Notes: a model not told the origin generated them from the sequence alone. A stretch of DNA of 9,419 nucleotides from an uncultured Candidatus Saccharibacteria bacterium (GCA_937996675.1 CALKUN010000019.1:1-9419); one strand, 5' to 3'; shown: positions 1 through 5,471, counted from the stretch's first letter. Made by a program: numbers and translations.

Positions 1-1
1 A

Positions 2-592
2 TTACCGAGCCGCTCTGGGGTGAACGTAGACGGGATCCCCGACCTTGATCGGTCCGCCGCAATAGACAAACCCAACGACGCCTCGTCGGTGCCGAGCAAT
101 CGAGGCGAAAGCTCCAGTGGCGTCTGGAAAGGCAGCCTTGATGTTCTCATGAGGTACTGGGCAGGGTTCGTTCTCGCCCCATACCGCCAGAATCGCAGAG
201 CGTTTGGGGCCAAAGCTGAGGAGAGTGCCAACCGGCAGGCTTGAGAGTTGATCGATGCCGGTGATCACAATGTTGGGCTCGAGGGGGAGTGGGGGAAGAG
301 AGTCGTTGCCGAGCATGATCCGCGATATCTCGACAAGCTCCTCAGTACTGATAGCGGAAAAGTGGCGCAGATTGGCAATGAGTGATCCGTTGCGCAGGCC
401 AAGTTTCGTGAGCGTCTTCTCGCGCACATCTGAGTGGCGAGCACCTGAGTGTCTGTCTCCCTGAATGCCGTGTCCGACTTCGAAGATGAGCTTATCCTCT
501 GATACAGGTGTTGTGGTGTGGTGAGGATGCGCGAACAGGGCAGTGATCACGCCATCTGGTGAAGGTTCAACGGGTACTTCTGGCTCTGTCAT
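2..592 (-). CDS. MOSC-domain protein
   Basis: This is a complete 196-residue protein that reads as a MOSC domain. The MOSC fold is shared by the C-terminal part of molybdenum-cofactor sulfurases and by YiiM/YuaD-type proteins. What is seen: an early GIQGDRHSG stretch (residues 42-50) of the usual 'GL.GDRH' kind, then PNIVITGID (106-114), LPVGTLLSFG (119-128), the conserved cysteine in ENEPCP (Cys144), and a closing PIKVGDPVYV segment (181-190). In the family this cysteine is thought to carry sulfur or handle the substrate. The exact substrate here is unknown. There is no signal peptide, so the protein is probably cytosolic. The ATG at 592 is preceded on the minus strand by an AAAGG ribosome-binding site about 10 bases upstream. 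The stop is TAA at the very edge of the window. No molybdopterin-biosynthesis gene is visible nearby, so a general detoxification or sulfur-transfer role is as likely as cofactor sulfuration. Confidence 0.8.
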   Translation of the reverse strand: MTEPEVPVEPSPDGVITALFAHPHHTTTPVSEDKLIFEVGHGIQGDRHSGARHSDVREKTLTKLGLRNGSLIANLRHFSAISTEELVEISRIMLGNDSLPPLPLEPNIVITGIDQLSSLPVGTLLSFGPKRSAILAVWGENEPCPVPHENIKAAFPDATGAFASIARHRRGVVGFVYCGGPIKVGDPVYVHPRAAR

Positions 593-651
593 GGTAGATG
601 CCTTTGTTCGACGACAAGAGTATGTCCCTTAGTATCGCCCACTCAGTCAAA

Positions 652-850
652 GATCTGCAAGCATGGGGACTTGCATCCCGCTTATGAGGGGCGTATCGTA
701 ATCCACATGGAACAAATCCGTCAGATCATTCTCGTCATTACTAGCGTCCTTGCACCTCGCAAGGTGCCTGTTCGAGTTCGGACTGACGACAAATAATCGT
801 TTCATAGAACTTATCTACAAGCGCCTCGCGAACAGCCGAGGCGCTTTTTT
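652..850 (+). promoter_or_regulatory. Structured leader, candidate attenuator or riboswitch
   Basis: The 283-base gap between two genes is rich in inverted repeats. GATCTG (652-657) pairs with CAGATC (722-727), and GCAAG (657-661) with CTTGC (670-674). A nested structure follows: TCGTCA (732-737) with TGACGA (784-789), GTCC (746-749) with GGAC (780-783), and GCACCT (752-757) with AGGTGC (762-767). The region ends in a strong terminator at 819-850, only 25 bases before the ATG of the next gene. GCACCTCG (752-759) can also pair with the terminator's 3' arm CGAGGCGC (837-844) at 7 of 8 positions, which would make a competing antiterminator. A weak promoter candidate is TTGCAT (671-676) and TATCGT (694-699) with a 17-base spacer. 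If that promoter is used, the first helix would not be transcribed. No known riboswitch class was recognised. A free small RNA ending at the terminator is the alternative. Confidence 0.4.
819..850 (+). terminator. Strong intrinsic terminator or attenuator
   Basis: A perfect 8-bp G+C-rich stem, GCGCCTCG (821-828) with CGAGGCGC (837-844), can be extended by two A-T pairs at its base. The loop is 8 bases and six T follow (845-850). Orientation is plus. Only ten bases separate it from the Shine-Dalgarno sequence of the next gene, so transcripts of that gene coming from upstream must read through it. Confidence 0.85.
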
Positions 851-875
851 GTACCTATTAAAAGGGGAGAACACC

Positions 876-1160
876 ATGCAAGACCACTGCTTTGAGCTGG
901 AGATTGTTGGACGTCCGCATGCCATCACGGCAGAGCGCATGTCTGACACTGTCGAGGCTATTCGCCATCACTTGTCGTATTCGGGTATCAGGGACAATAC
1001 ATTTCATGTTCGACGGATGGGAGAGCATCATTTCGTTCTGACTGGGGGGAATCAAGGTCTGGTGCATCGCATGCGCGACATTCTTATCTCGACGCACCGA
1101 GTGAACTACTGGGGCGAGATGCGCAGTGACAAGGAGCGTTTGTTAGCATTGAGCACCTGA
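876..1160 (+). CDS. Histidine-rich small orphan protein
   Basis: This 94-residue protein was not recognised. The ATG at 876 was chosen because a clear AAAGGGGAG ribosome-binding site lies 5-13 bases before it. An in-frame start at 750 would place the terminator inside the coding sequence and was rejected. The protein looks soluble, with no signal peptide or membrane segment. It has nine histidines in 94 residues (4, 15, 31, 32, 44, 51, 52, 64 and 74) and one cysteine (Cys5). Predicted elements alternate: a strand (5-11), a helix (18-35), strands (42-47, 52-56) and a helix (60-72). This resembles a small alpha/beta sandwich such as an ACT- or ferredoxin-like fold, which is an inference only. 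Its promoter must be upstream of the terminator at 819-850, so expression is probably attenuated. Its own terminator follows the TGA stop at once. Confidence 0.65.
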   Translation: MQDHCFELEIVGRPHAITAERMSDTVEAIRHHLSYSGIRDNTFHVRRMGEHHFVLTGGNQGLVHRMRDILISTHRVNYWGEMRSDKERLLALST

Positions 1161-1164
1161 CTAC

Positions 1165-1196
1165 ATGTCCTTCTGAATTATCAGAAGGACATTTTT
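1165..1196 (+). terminator. Intrinsic terminator after the 94-residue orphan
   Basis: A perfect 12-bp stem, ATGTCCTTCTGA (1165-1176) with TCAGAAGGACAT (1181-1192), closes on a 4-base loop and is followed by T (1192-1196). It starts four bases after the TGA stop. The T tract runs almost directly into the -10 box of xthA, so termination of one gene and initiation of the next are packed into about 45 bases. Confidence 0.85.
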
Positions 1197-1198
1197 GC

Positions 1199-1204
1199 TA
1201 TACT
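1199..1204 (+). promoter_or_regulatory. -10 box of xthA, probably leaderless
   Basis: TATACT lies seven bases before the xthA ATG, so the expected start of transcription falls on or next to the ATG. No Shine-Dalgarno sequence is present at a usable distance. No convincing -35 is visible, because that position is occupied by the preceding terminator hairpin. Confidence 0.5.
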
Positions 1205-1211
1205 TACAGGC

Positions 1212-2015
1212 ATGACTCAACTCAAACTCTACTCGTGGAACGTGAATGGCATACGTGCCGTCCTGCGCAAAGAAACTTTCTTGGCTTTTGTCGAAGAACA
1301 TCAGCCGGACGTGTTGTGCCTGCAGGAAACAAAGGCTCAGCCTGATCAGGTAGAGCTCGAGGTGCCGGGCTATCACATCTACTGGAACTCGGCCGAAAAG
1401 AAGGGTTACTCCGGGACACTCATCATGAGTAAGGAAGAGCCGATCTCAGTGCATCACGGCATCAACCCAACGATTGCCAAAAAGTACAAGCTCCTCGATA
1501 GCTATGGCGACTCAGAAACCGAAGGACGCGTGATGACGGCGGAGTTCAAGGAATTCTTCGTGGTGACGGTGTACACACCAAACTCCAAGGATGACCTGTC
1601 TCGTATTCCGCTGCGCCACGACCACTGGGATCCAGCTTTTCTGGCGCATTGTCAGGAGCTTGAGAAAACGAAACCAGTGCTATTTTGTGGTGATCTGAAC
1701 GTTGCCCACTCCGAAGACGACCTAGCCCGACCGAAGCCAAATATTGGCAAAAAAGGCTTCACCTACGAAGAGCGAGAGGGCTTTGACAACTTCGTCGCTG
1801 CGGATTTTACAGACACGCTTCGTATGTTCAAGGAGGGCAATGGATTCTATACCTGGTGGTCACACTTTGGGAATGCTCGAGCCAACAATACTGGCTGGCG
1901 TATCGACTACTGGCTGGCCTCAAAGGGTATCAAGAGCAAAGTAGTTGATGCCAATATTCATCCTGATGTGCTTGGATCTGACCACTGTCCTGTCAGCGTA
2001 ACGCTTGATATATAG
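1212..2015 (+). CDS. xthA: Exodeoxyribonuclease III (AP endonuclease)
   Basis: This complete 267-residue protein belongs to the exonuclease III / APE1 family of the endonuclease-exonuclease-phosphatase fold. It cuts DNA 5' to abasic sites and removes 3' blocking groups in base-excision repair. Length and motif order are normal. SWNVNGIRA carries the metal-site Asn10 and Asn12. LQETK carries the catalytic metal ligand Glu39. SETEGR (101-106) and VYTPN (Tyr121) follow. GDLNVAH carries Asp161 and Asn163, GWRIDYWLAS carries Asp232, and GSDHCPV ends with the Asp257-His258 pair. All expected catalytic residues are present, so the enzyme should be active with Mg2+. The sequence style (EDDLARP after the GDLNVAH motif) is closer to the ExoA/APE1 branch than to E. 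coli XthA. It starts at an ATG placed directly behind a -10 box and is followed without a gap by a hydrolase-like gene. Confidence 0.95.
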   Translation: MTQLKLYSWNVNGIRAVLRKETFLAFVEEHQPDVLCLQETKAQPDQVELEVPGYHIYWNSAEKKGYSGTLIMSKEEPISVHHGINPTIAKKYKLLDSYGDSETEGRVMTAEFKEFFVVTVYTPNSKDDLSRIPLRHDHWDPAFLAHCQELEKTKPVLFCGDLNVAHSEDDLARPKPNIGKKGFTYEEREGFDNFVAADFTDTLRMFKEGNGFYTWWSHFGNARANNTGWRIDYWLASKGIKSKVVDANIHPDVLGSDHCPVSVTLDI

Positions 2016-2615
2016 ATGACTCTGACTATTGTCCCAGGGTGGGGTGAAGGCAAGCGCCAGATGAATGCCGCAGTAGGTGAGTTTGATGAGCGAGGTATTG
2101 AGACTCAGTATAGCCGCACGCTCTCGGCGAGACGGACATACGAGGATATCGTGGCACATAGTGGCGGTTGCTATCAGTATTGGTCAAAGATCCAGGCAGA
2201 TCGTTTGTTTTTGATCGCACCACCCTGGCATAGCCTCGGGCGGTTTACAAATCTCGAGCTAGCGCGTCGGGCACGAGCTCGGCATAAAGACAAAGCTTCC
2301 CATCAAAGTGTCGTCCAGACGTTGAGATTTCTGGCTTCGGTACGCAGCACGTTGCGACATCGCCGAGCGGTGCGTGAAATCGATCTATTGGGAGAGCTGA
2401 CTGATTGGCTGAACCAAGATAAAAATAGGCAAGTAGAGCTGGTTTTCTATAAAGGCGATATATGGACGGACATGGAGATCAAACAAGCTTTTGGCATATT
2501 GCCTCGGACTCGCACGACCGTATTGCAGGGGAATCACGACGACTTGCGACATCGGCCGGCAGATATTGTGAAGCTTGTTTCGGACGTAATAAAAAATCGG
2601 TCTGAGCGCACGTAG
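2016..2615 (+). CDS. Alpha/beta-hydrolase-like protein
   Basis: This 199-residue protein has the sparse signature of a small alpha/beta hydrolase. An N-terminal strand is followed by a PGWGEG turn (residues 7-12). A nucleophile-elbow-like AHSGG has Ser49 in the place of G-x-S-x-G. A candidate acid lies in KGDIWTD (Asp148 or Asp152), and GNHDD offers a candidate catalytic histidine (His174). The order Ser-Asp-His fits the fold. The substrate is unknown and overall similarity to named families is low. A basic Arg/Lys/His-rich stretch (84-122) forms an insert or cap between the nucleophile and the acid. The ATG follows the xthA stop with no intervening base and has no Shine-Dalgarno sequence, so translation is probably coupled to xthA. 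The last codons and the TAG stop lie inside the terminator hairpin of the convergent gene downstream. Confidence 0.6.
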   Translation: MTLTIVPGWGEGKRQMNAAVGEFDERGIETQYSRTLSARRTYEDIVAHSGGCYQYWSKIQADRLFLIAPPWHSLGRFTNLELARRARARHKDKASHQSVVQTLRFLASVRSTLRHRRAVREIDLLGELTDWLNQDKNRQVELVFYKGDIWTDMEIKQAFGILPRTRTTVLQGNHDDLRHRPADIVKLVSDVIKNRSERT

Positions 2616-2626
2616 CGCCCAGACCG
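2591..2626 (-). terminator. Intrinsic terminator of the CMP-kinase-like gene
   Basis: Read on the minus strand, the stem CGGTCTG/CAGACCG (2620-2626 with 2598-2604) continues after one mismatch as a 4-bp GGCGC-type inner stem with a 5-base loop. Six T follow (2596 to 2591). The hairpin overlaps the last codons and stop of the convergent hydrolase-like gene. Confidence 0.85.
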
Positions 2627-2641
2627 TGGGGCCTGACAGTT

Positions 2642-3346
2642 TCAGGCAGGGACGAGGAGATCCTGGAAGGCGTCTTCCAGCAAGATCAACTCGATCAGCT
2701 CGTCGACGGTGGTGAATGTTGAGTCGAGCACGATGGCATCGTCGGGTTGCCGCATGGGGCAGTCCTCGCGGTCGTAGTCGGCGGCATCGCGTTCGGCCAG
2801 CTCCTCGGGGGTGACAATGCGCCCCTCCTTCTGGCTTCGACGGCCTGCCCGTGTCTCGAGTGCGGCATCCATCCAGATCTTGATGGGGGCGTTCGGGAAC
2901 ACCACCGTGCCGATGTCGCGGCCTTCGATGATGCAGGGCCCGTACGCCTTGACGTAGGAGCGCTGAATCCGGCGCACGACTTCGCGGATACCCGGGAGGG
3001 CAGCCACGATCTTGGCTTGATCGCCCATCAGCGCCAGTTCCTCCGAAGTGACGAGGTGGTCGTTGATCATCGCGACACAGCCGTCGGTGAACTGATTGAT
3101 GATCGCGGCCTCGGCGATCTTGACCAGCGTCTCGGTGAGAAGGCTTGGCATGTCCTCGTCGGTGAGCTTGCAGCCACATTTCTCGATCATGTACCACGCC
3201 AGCGCGCGATAGATCGAGCCGGAGCTGAGGTAGGACCATCTGCTGTTCTGGAGCTCGTTCAGCTTGGCGGCGAGCGCCTCGGTGAAGCTGGAGGTACCAG
3301 ATCCCGCCGTTCCATCGACGGTGATCTCATTGATGAGGGTAGGCAT
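2642..3346 (-). CDS. CMP kinase-like protein with altered P-loop
   Basis: This 234-residue protein follows the plan of cytidylate kinase, which phosphorylates CMP/dCMP with ATP. Seen: a P-loop region (11-19), SSGSIYR (41-47) matching the family 'DTGAMYR', VTSEELA (99-105), VRRIQRS (124-130), the hallmark EGRDIGTVVFPNAP (141-154), an RAGRR lid arginine cluster (166-170) and RDAADYDR (186-193). The odd point is the P-loop, which reads GTAGSGTSS. Thr18 replaces the lysine that normally contacts the ATP phosphates, so activity or nucleotide use may be altered. The start at 3346 is chosen because GGGAG lies just upstream and the family fold begins there. An upstream ATG at 3400 would add 18 residues with no family match. 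The gene is much richer in G+C than its neighbours, ends in TGA, stands alone on the minus strand, and has its own promoter and terminator. A regulatory or specialised nucleotide kinase is possible. Confidence 0.8.
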   Translation of the reverse strand: MPTLINEITVDGTAGSGTSSFTEALAAKLNELQNSRWSYLSSGSIYRALAWYMIEKCGCKLTDEDMPSLLTETLVKIAEAAIINQFTDGCVAMINDHLVTSEELALMGDQAKIVAALPGIREVVRRIQRSYVKAYGPCIIEGRDIGTVVFPNAPIKIWMDAALETRAGRRSQKEGRIVTPEELAERDAADYDREDCPMRQPDDAIVLDSTFTTVDELIELILLEDAFQDLLVPA

Positions 3347-3383
3347 AGTGCTCCCGGTAGTAGATACGAATGTAAACGGTCGT

Positions 3384-3412
3384 AGTCTATCAGATGGCAT
3401 CTATGCTAGCAA
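3384..3412 (-). promoter_or_regulatory. Promoter of the CMP-kinase-like gene
   Basis: On the minus strand TTGCTA (3412-3407) is followed after 17 bases by TAGACT (3389-3384). Each box matches the sigma-70 consensus at four of six positions. Transcription would begin near 3377, giving a leader of about 30 bases that contains the GGGAG ribosome-binding site. This supports the ATG at 3346. Confidence 0.5.
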
Positions 3413-3439
3413 GTCGGGCTTAGGGCTAGACGAACCAGA

Positions 3440-3445
3440 TACAAT
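3440..3445 (+). promoter_or_regulatory. -10 box of rpmG
   Basis: TACAAT (five of six consensus positions) lies 21 bases before the rpmG start. The mRNA would have a leader of about 15 bases carrying an AGGA ribosome-binding site (3456-3459). No good -35 is seen at the right distance, and the site is back to back with the minus-strand promoter at 3384-3412. Confidence 0.45.
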
Positions 3446-3466
3446 CTGATAACATAGGAAACCGTT

Positions 3467-3640
3467 ATGGCAAAAAAAGCAGCAAGACAGATTATCGTAC
3501 TGAAGAACCCGGAGACGGGTACTTTGTATTACACTCGTAAGAACCCAACTCTTATGCCGGATAAGATGACGGCGAAGAAGTACGACAAGAAGTCTCGTAA
3601 AGTTGAAACGTTTGTCGAGAGCAAAGTTAAGCTCGGTTAG
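3467..3640 (+). CDS. rpmG: Large ribosomal subunit protein bL33
   Basis: This 57-residue protein is bL33 of the 50S subunit, which sits near the E site. The sequence is very basic and shows the family pattern: RQIIVLKNPETGTLYYTRKN (8-27), then a KKYDKKSRKVETFVESK tail. It has no cysteines, so it is the zinc-independent form rather than the four-cysteine form. Length is normal for the family (50-60 residues). The ATG is preceded by AGGA at a suitable distance, and a -10 box precedes that. It stands as a single-gene unit with a terminator 20 bases after the TAG stop. It lies outside the usual rpmG neighbours (secE, nusG or rpmF), which is common in reduced genomes. Confidence 0.92.
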   Translation: MAKKAARQIIVLKNPETGTLYYTRKNPTLMPDKMTAKKYDKKSRKVETFVESKVKLG

Positions 3641-3660
3641 GCTGACTCGCTCACTTGTTA

Positions 3661-3684
3661 AAGCGCCCCTCAGGGTGCTTTTTT
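3661..3684 (+). terminator. Intrinsic terminator of rpmG
   Basis: AAGCGCCC (3661-3668) pairs with GGGTGCTT (3673-3680), with one G-T pair and a 4-base loop. A six-T run overlaps the stem end (3679-3684). Confidence 0.85.
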
Positions 3685-3694
3685 GTTGACTCAA

Positions 3695-3724
3695 TTGCGC
3701 ACCAGATAGAATTCCTGATATCAT
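3695..3724 (+). promoter_or_regulatory. Promoter of the DsbA-like gene, probably leaderless
   Basis: TTGCGC (3695-3700) and TATCAT (3719-3724) are separated by 18 bases, and exactly six bases separate the -10 box from the ATG at 3731. Transcription should start at or next to the A of the ATG. There is no Shine-Dalgarno sequence. An earlier TTGACT at 3686-3691 is too far from this -10 box. Confidence 0.5.
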
Positions 3725-3730
3725 ATATGT

Positions 3731-4408
3731 ATGAAAAAATGGCTTATTCCCGTACTGTTTGGTATCGCGATCGTTGCGCTCATAATCTTGGCTGTTCGAG
3801 CAGCTGGCAGTGAAAGCAATGACGCCAAGCCACAAGATTCAGCCTCACCAGCTGCAGAGATGACTGACGCTCAGAAAACTGGCCTCAAGGAAGGGCAGAT
3901 CTTTGGGCAGACCAATAATCCTAAGGTAGTTCTGACTGAATTCGCCGACCTGCAATGTCCGGCCTGTAAACTCTACGAGCCAACTCTAAAAACTATCCGT
4001 GAGAAGTATAGCGATCAAGTACAAGTCGTCTTCAAGCACTTCCCGCTGGCACCAACGCCGCACAAAAATGCATTGGTAGCCGCCTATGCCTCGGAAGCCG
4101 CCGCCAACCAAGGTAAGTTCTGGGAAATGCATGACAAGCTCTATGAGACTCAGGATGAATGGGGCGAACAAGCTAATCCAAAAGATAAGTTTGTCAGCTA
4201 CGCTAGTGCGATCGGTCTCAATGTTGACCAGTTCAAAAAGGATTACGATGGCGAGGCCGGCAAGGCTGGGATCGAACGCGACAAAGCACTCGGTACGAGT
4301 ATTAGCCTCAAGGGCACCCCGAGCTTCTTCATTAATGGTGTAGCTTTTGATACTACCGGCGGTGGGGAAGAGCTACTCAAGCAAATCGACGCGCTCGTAC
4401 AGCAATAA
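3731..4408 (+). CDS. Membrane-anchored DsbA-family thiol oxidoreductase
   Basis: This 225-residue protein has an N-terminal MKKW plus hydrophobic segment (4-24), most likely an uncleaved anchor. A polar linker follows (25-55), and then a thioredoxin-fold domain of the DsbA/BdbD kind faces the outside. The active site is LQCPACK with Cys76 and Cys79. The cis-proline loop is GTPSFF (Pro197). The helical insert that marks DsbA rather than thioredoxin lies between (about 105-175). It probably forms or reshuffles disulfides in secreted or surface proteins. A DsbB-like or VKOR partner would be needed to reoxidise it, and none is encoded in this window. It is first in a two-gene unit with a small CPHC protein that starts 21 bases downstream behind a strong ribosome-binding site. 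The gene itself begins on an ATG directly behind a -10 box. Confidence 0.9.
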   Translation: MKKWLIPVLFGIAIVALIILAVRAAGSESNDAKPQDSASPAAEMTDAQKTGLKEGQIFGQTNNPKVVLTEFADLQCPACKLYEPTLKTIREKYSDQVQVVFKHFPLAPTPHKNALVAAYASEAAANQGKFWEMHDKLYETQDEWGEQANPKDKFVSYASAIGLNVDQFKKDYDGEAGKAGIERDKALGTSISLKGTPSFFINGVAFDTTGGGEELLKQIDALVQQ

Positions 4409-4429
4409 TATTTCAGGAGGGTACCGTTT

Positions 4430-4774
4430 ATGGCTCAGACCTACGATCACATTATTGAGTTTTATGGTGAGACCTGTCCACACTGCATCACGATGAAGCC
4501 TATCGTGGAGGAGCTCGAGAAGGAGCTGGGCGGTGAGTTCACCAAGCTTGAGACCTGGAATGACCCGAAGAACGCTGAGAAGATGGCTGAATATAGCGGC
4601 ATTATTGGTGAAGCTTGCGGTGGCTTTGCTGGAGTGCCGAGCTTCGTGAATACTCAGACTAACCAAGCTCTCTGTGGAGCACAAGACAAAGAAATATTGA
4701 GGCAGTTTGCCGAAGGTGCTGATTGCAAGGACGGAGTCTGTCAGCCCCACACCAAGATGCCGGCAAAGGCGTAG
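4430..4774 (+). CDS. Small thioredoxin-fold protein with CPHC site
   Basis: This 114-residue protein has a thioredoxin-like fold. A first strand ends in EFYGETCPHC, with Cys16 and Cys19 in the CPHC motif typical of DsbA and of some glutaredoxin-like proteins. The following helix is KPIVEELEKEL (24-34). A GVPSFV cis-proline loop (Pro70) comes later. It has no signal peptide or membrane segment, so it is probably cytosolic. It carries four more cysteines (Cys63, Cys82, Cys99 and Cys104), the last two in a short tail after the fold. These may form a second redox pair or a metal site. AGGAGGG (4415-4421) sits eight bases before the ATG and is the best ribosome-binding site in the window. It is co-transcribed with the DsbA-like gene. 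A role in passing reducing equivalents or in local thiol repair is an inference. Confidence 0.75.
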   Translation: MAQTYDHIIEFYGETCPHCITMKPIVEELEKELGGEFTKLETWNDPKNAEKMAEYSGIIGEACGGFAGVPSFVNTQTNQALCGAQDKEILRQFAEGADCKDGVCQPHTKMPAKA

Positions 4775-4782
4775 TACTTAGT

Positions 4783-4824
4783 AAAATAACTTCGGGGTGT
4801 CCAATCTTGTGATCGGACACCCCG
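4783..4824 (-). terminator. Hairpin terminator between convergent genes
   Basis: A perfect 10-bp stem (CGGGGTGTCC at 4793-4802 with GGACACCCCG at 4815-4824) has a 12-base loop. On the minus strand it is followed by an interrupted T-rich tract (4792 to 4783), so it best serves the gene ending at 4843. It may also stop the thioredoxin unit from the other side, although no T run follows on the plus strand. Confidence 0.65.
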
Positions 4825-4842
4825 TTGGCGTCGGTGGTGGCG

Positions 4843-5325
4843 CTAGTCGGTGGTGTTCAGCGCGAGTTCGAGGTGAACCGTGCAGTGCGTTGCCTGACCG
4901 ACGGGTGCCGTGGAGTGCACCAGCTTGACCGGCCTGCCGACGATGTCGCTGAGGTGGCGGTTGATGTCGTCGTGGAGCGAGCCCGGCTCGGCGTCGGTGT
5001 CGTCCGGAAGGGCGACCACCATGACGGCGTCGTGCATGACGTCGAGGTTCACCTTGGAGATGTGGTACTTCGCGCCGATGGGTCGCTTCGCCGTCTCGGT
5101 CAGCATGAGGTAGAAGACCTCGGACTGGCGCTGTGCACACCGGGTCACGGCGATCGTCCGCTTGATGATCTCGGAACGGGTCGGAGCGGCGGGTGCTTCG
5201 ACGATGACGGGATCGACCGCAGCGATGGTCTCGGAGGTGGTTGCGGACGCCAGCGGGCGCCTCGTATCGCCGAGCAGCCTCGTTCGCGGCGGTGCTTCCG
5301 GCGGTCGGGTCATGGTTGCTGTCAT
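4843..5325 (-). CDS. Orphan protein, G+C-rich gene
   Basis: This 160-residue protein was not recognised. The first 50 residues are rich in Pro, Ala and Thr and look disordered. Residues 50-157 look like a compact alpha/beta domain: a helix (51-80) with Cys63, a strand (86-95), a hydrophobic strand DAVMVVALPDD (99-109), a helix (117-129), and strands PVKLVHS (132-138) and THCTVHLELAL (146-156). It has no membrane segment or signal peptide. The ATG at 5325 is supported by an AGGAG ribosome-binding site five bases upstream and by a good promoter. Long frames on both strands inside the gene come from its high G+C and are not separate genes. Its base composition contrasts sharply with gap and the thioredoxin unit on either side. 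It shares orientation, composition and leadered design with the CMP-kinase-like gene. The function is unknown. Confidence 0.65.
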   Translation of the reverse strand: MTATMTRPPEAPPRTRLLGDTRRPLASATTSETIAAVDPVIVEAPAAPTRSEIIKRTIAVTRCAQRQSEVFYLMLTETAKRPIGAKYHISKVNLDVMHDAVMVVALPDDTDAEPGSLHDDINRHLSDIVGRPVKLVHSTAPVGQATHCTVHLELALNTTD

Positions 5326-5375
5326 GGGTGCTCCTGGGTCTCTGAACCCGCTCGGGGATGAACGGATTAGTACGT

Positions 5376-5404
5376 ATATTACACCTTTGGTTCGCTAATG
5401 TGAA
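5376..5404 (-). promoter_or_regulatory. Promoter of the 160-residue orphan
   Basis: On the minus strand TTCACA (5404-5399, five of six) is followed after 17 bases by TAATAT (5381-5376, four of six). Transcription near 5369 would give a leader of about 44 bases with an AGGAG ribosome-binding site before the ATG at 5325. The site is divergent from the gap promoter, about 40 bases away. Confidence 0.6.
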
Positions 5405-5442
5405 TGCTCTTTTCAAAGCTTTTTGCTCGTCTCTATGACCCC

Positions 5443-5471
5443 TTGAGCCGATGTCCGAACCCACGTACAAT
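5443..5471 (+). promoter_or_regulatory. Promoter of gap
   Basis: TTGAGC (5443-5448, four of six) and TACAAT (5466-5471, five of six) have the ideal 17-base spacing. The leader is about 35 bases and includes a small stem GAAGC/GCTTC (5473-5488) and an AAAGAGGA ribosome-binding site (5497-5504). Unlike several neighbours, this gene has a conventional leader. Confidence 0.65.

Noticed and set aside
732..790. tRNA-like element: TTCGAGT loop, 5-bp stem with 7-base loop (ACCTCG-type), and matching ends TCGTCA/TGACGA
   Set aside because: The T-stem does not pair, the loop lacks T33, and no D-arm fits in the available length, so it cannot be a normal tRNA. It was kept only as part of the structured leader.
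750..1160. Longer 136-residue frame for the 94-residue orphan
   Set aside because: It would translate through the terminator hairpin and lacks a ribosome-binding site. The ATG at 876 has a strong one.
2385..3239. Long minus-strand frame (284 residues), and a 212-residue plus-strand frame at 2747-3385
   Set aside because: Both are other-phase shadows of the G+C-rich CMP-kinase-like gene. They are rich in Arg, His and Pro and have no family features.
3347..3400. N-terminal extension of the CMP-kinase-like protein from ATG 3400
   Set aside because: The 18 extra residues match nothing in the family, and the likely promoter -10 box lies inside them. GGGAG supports the start at 3346.
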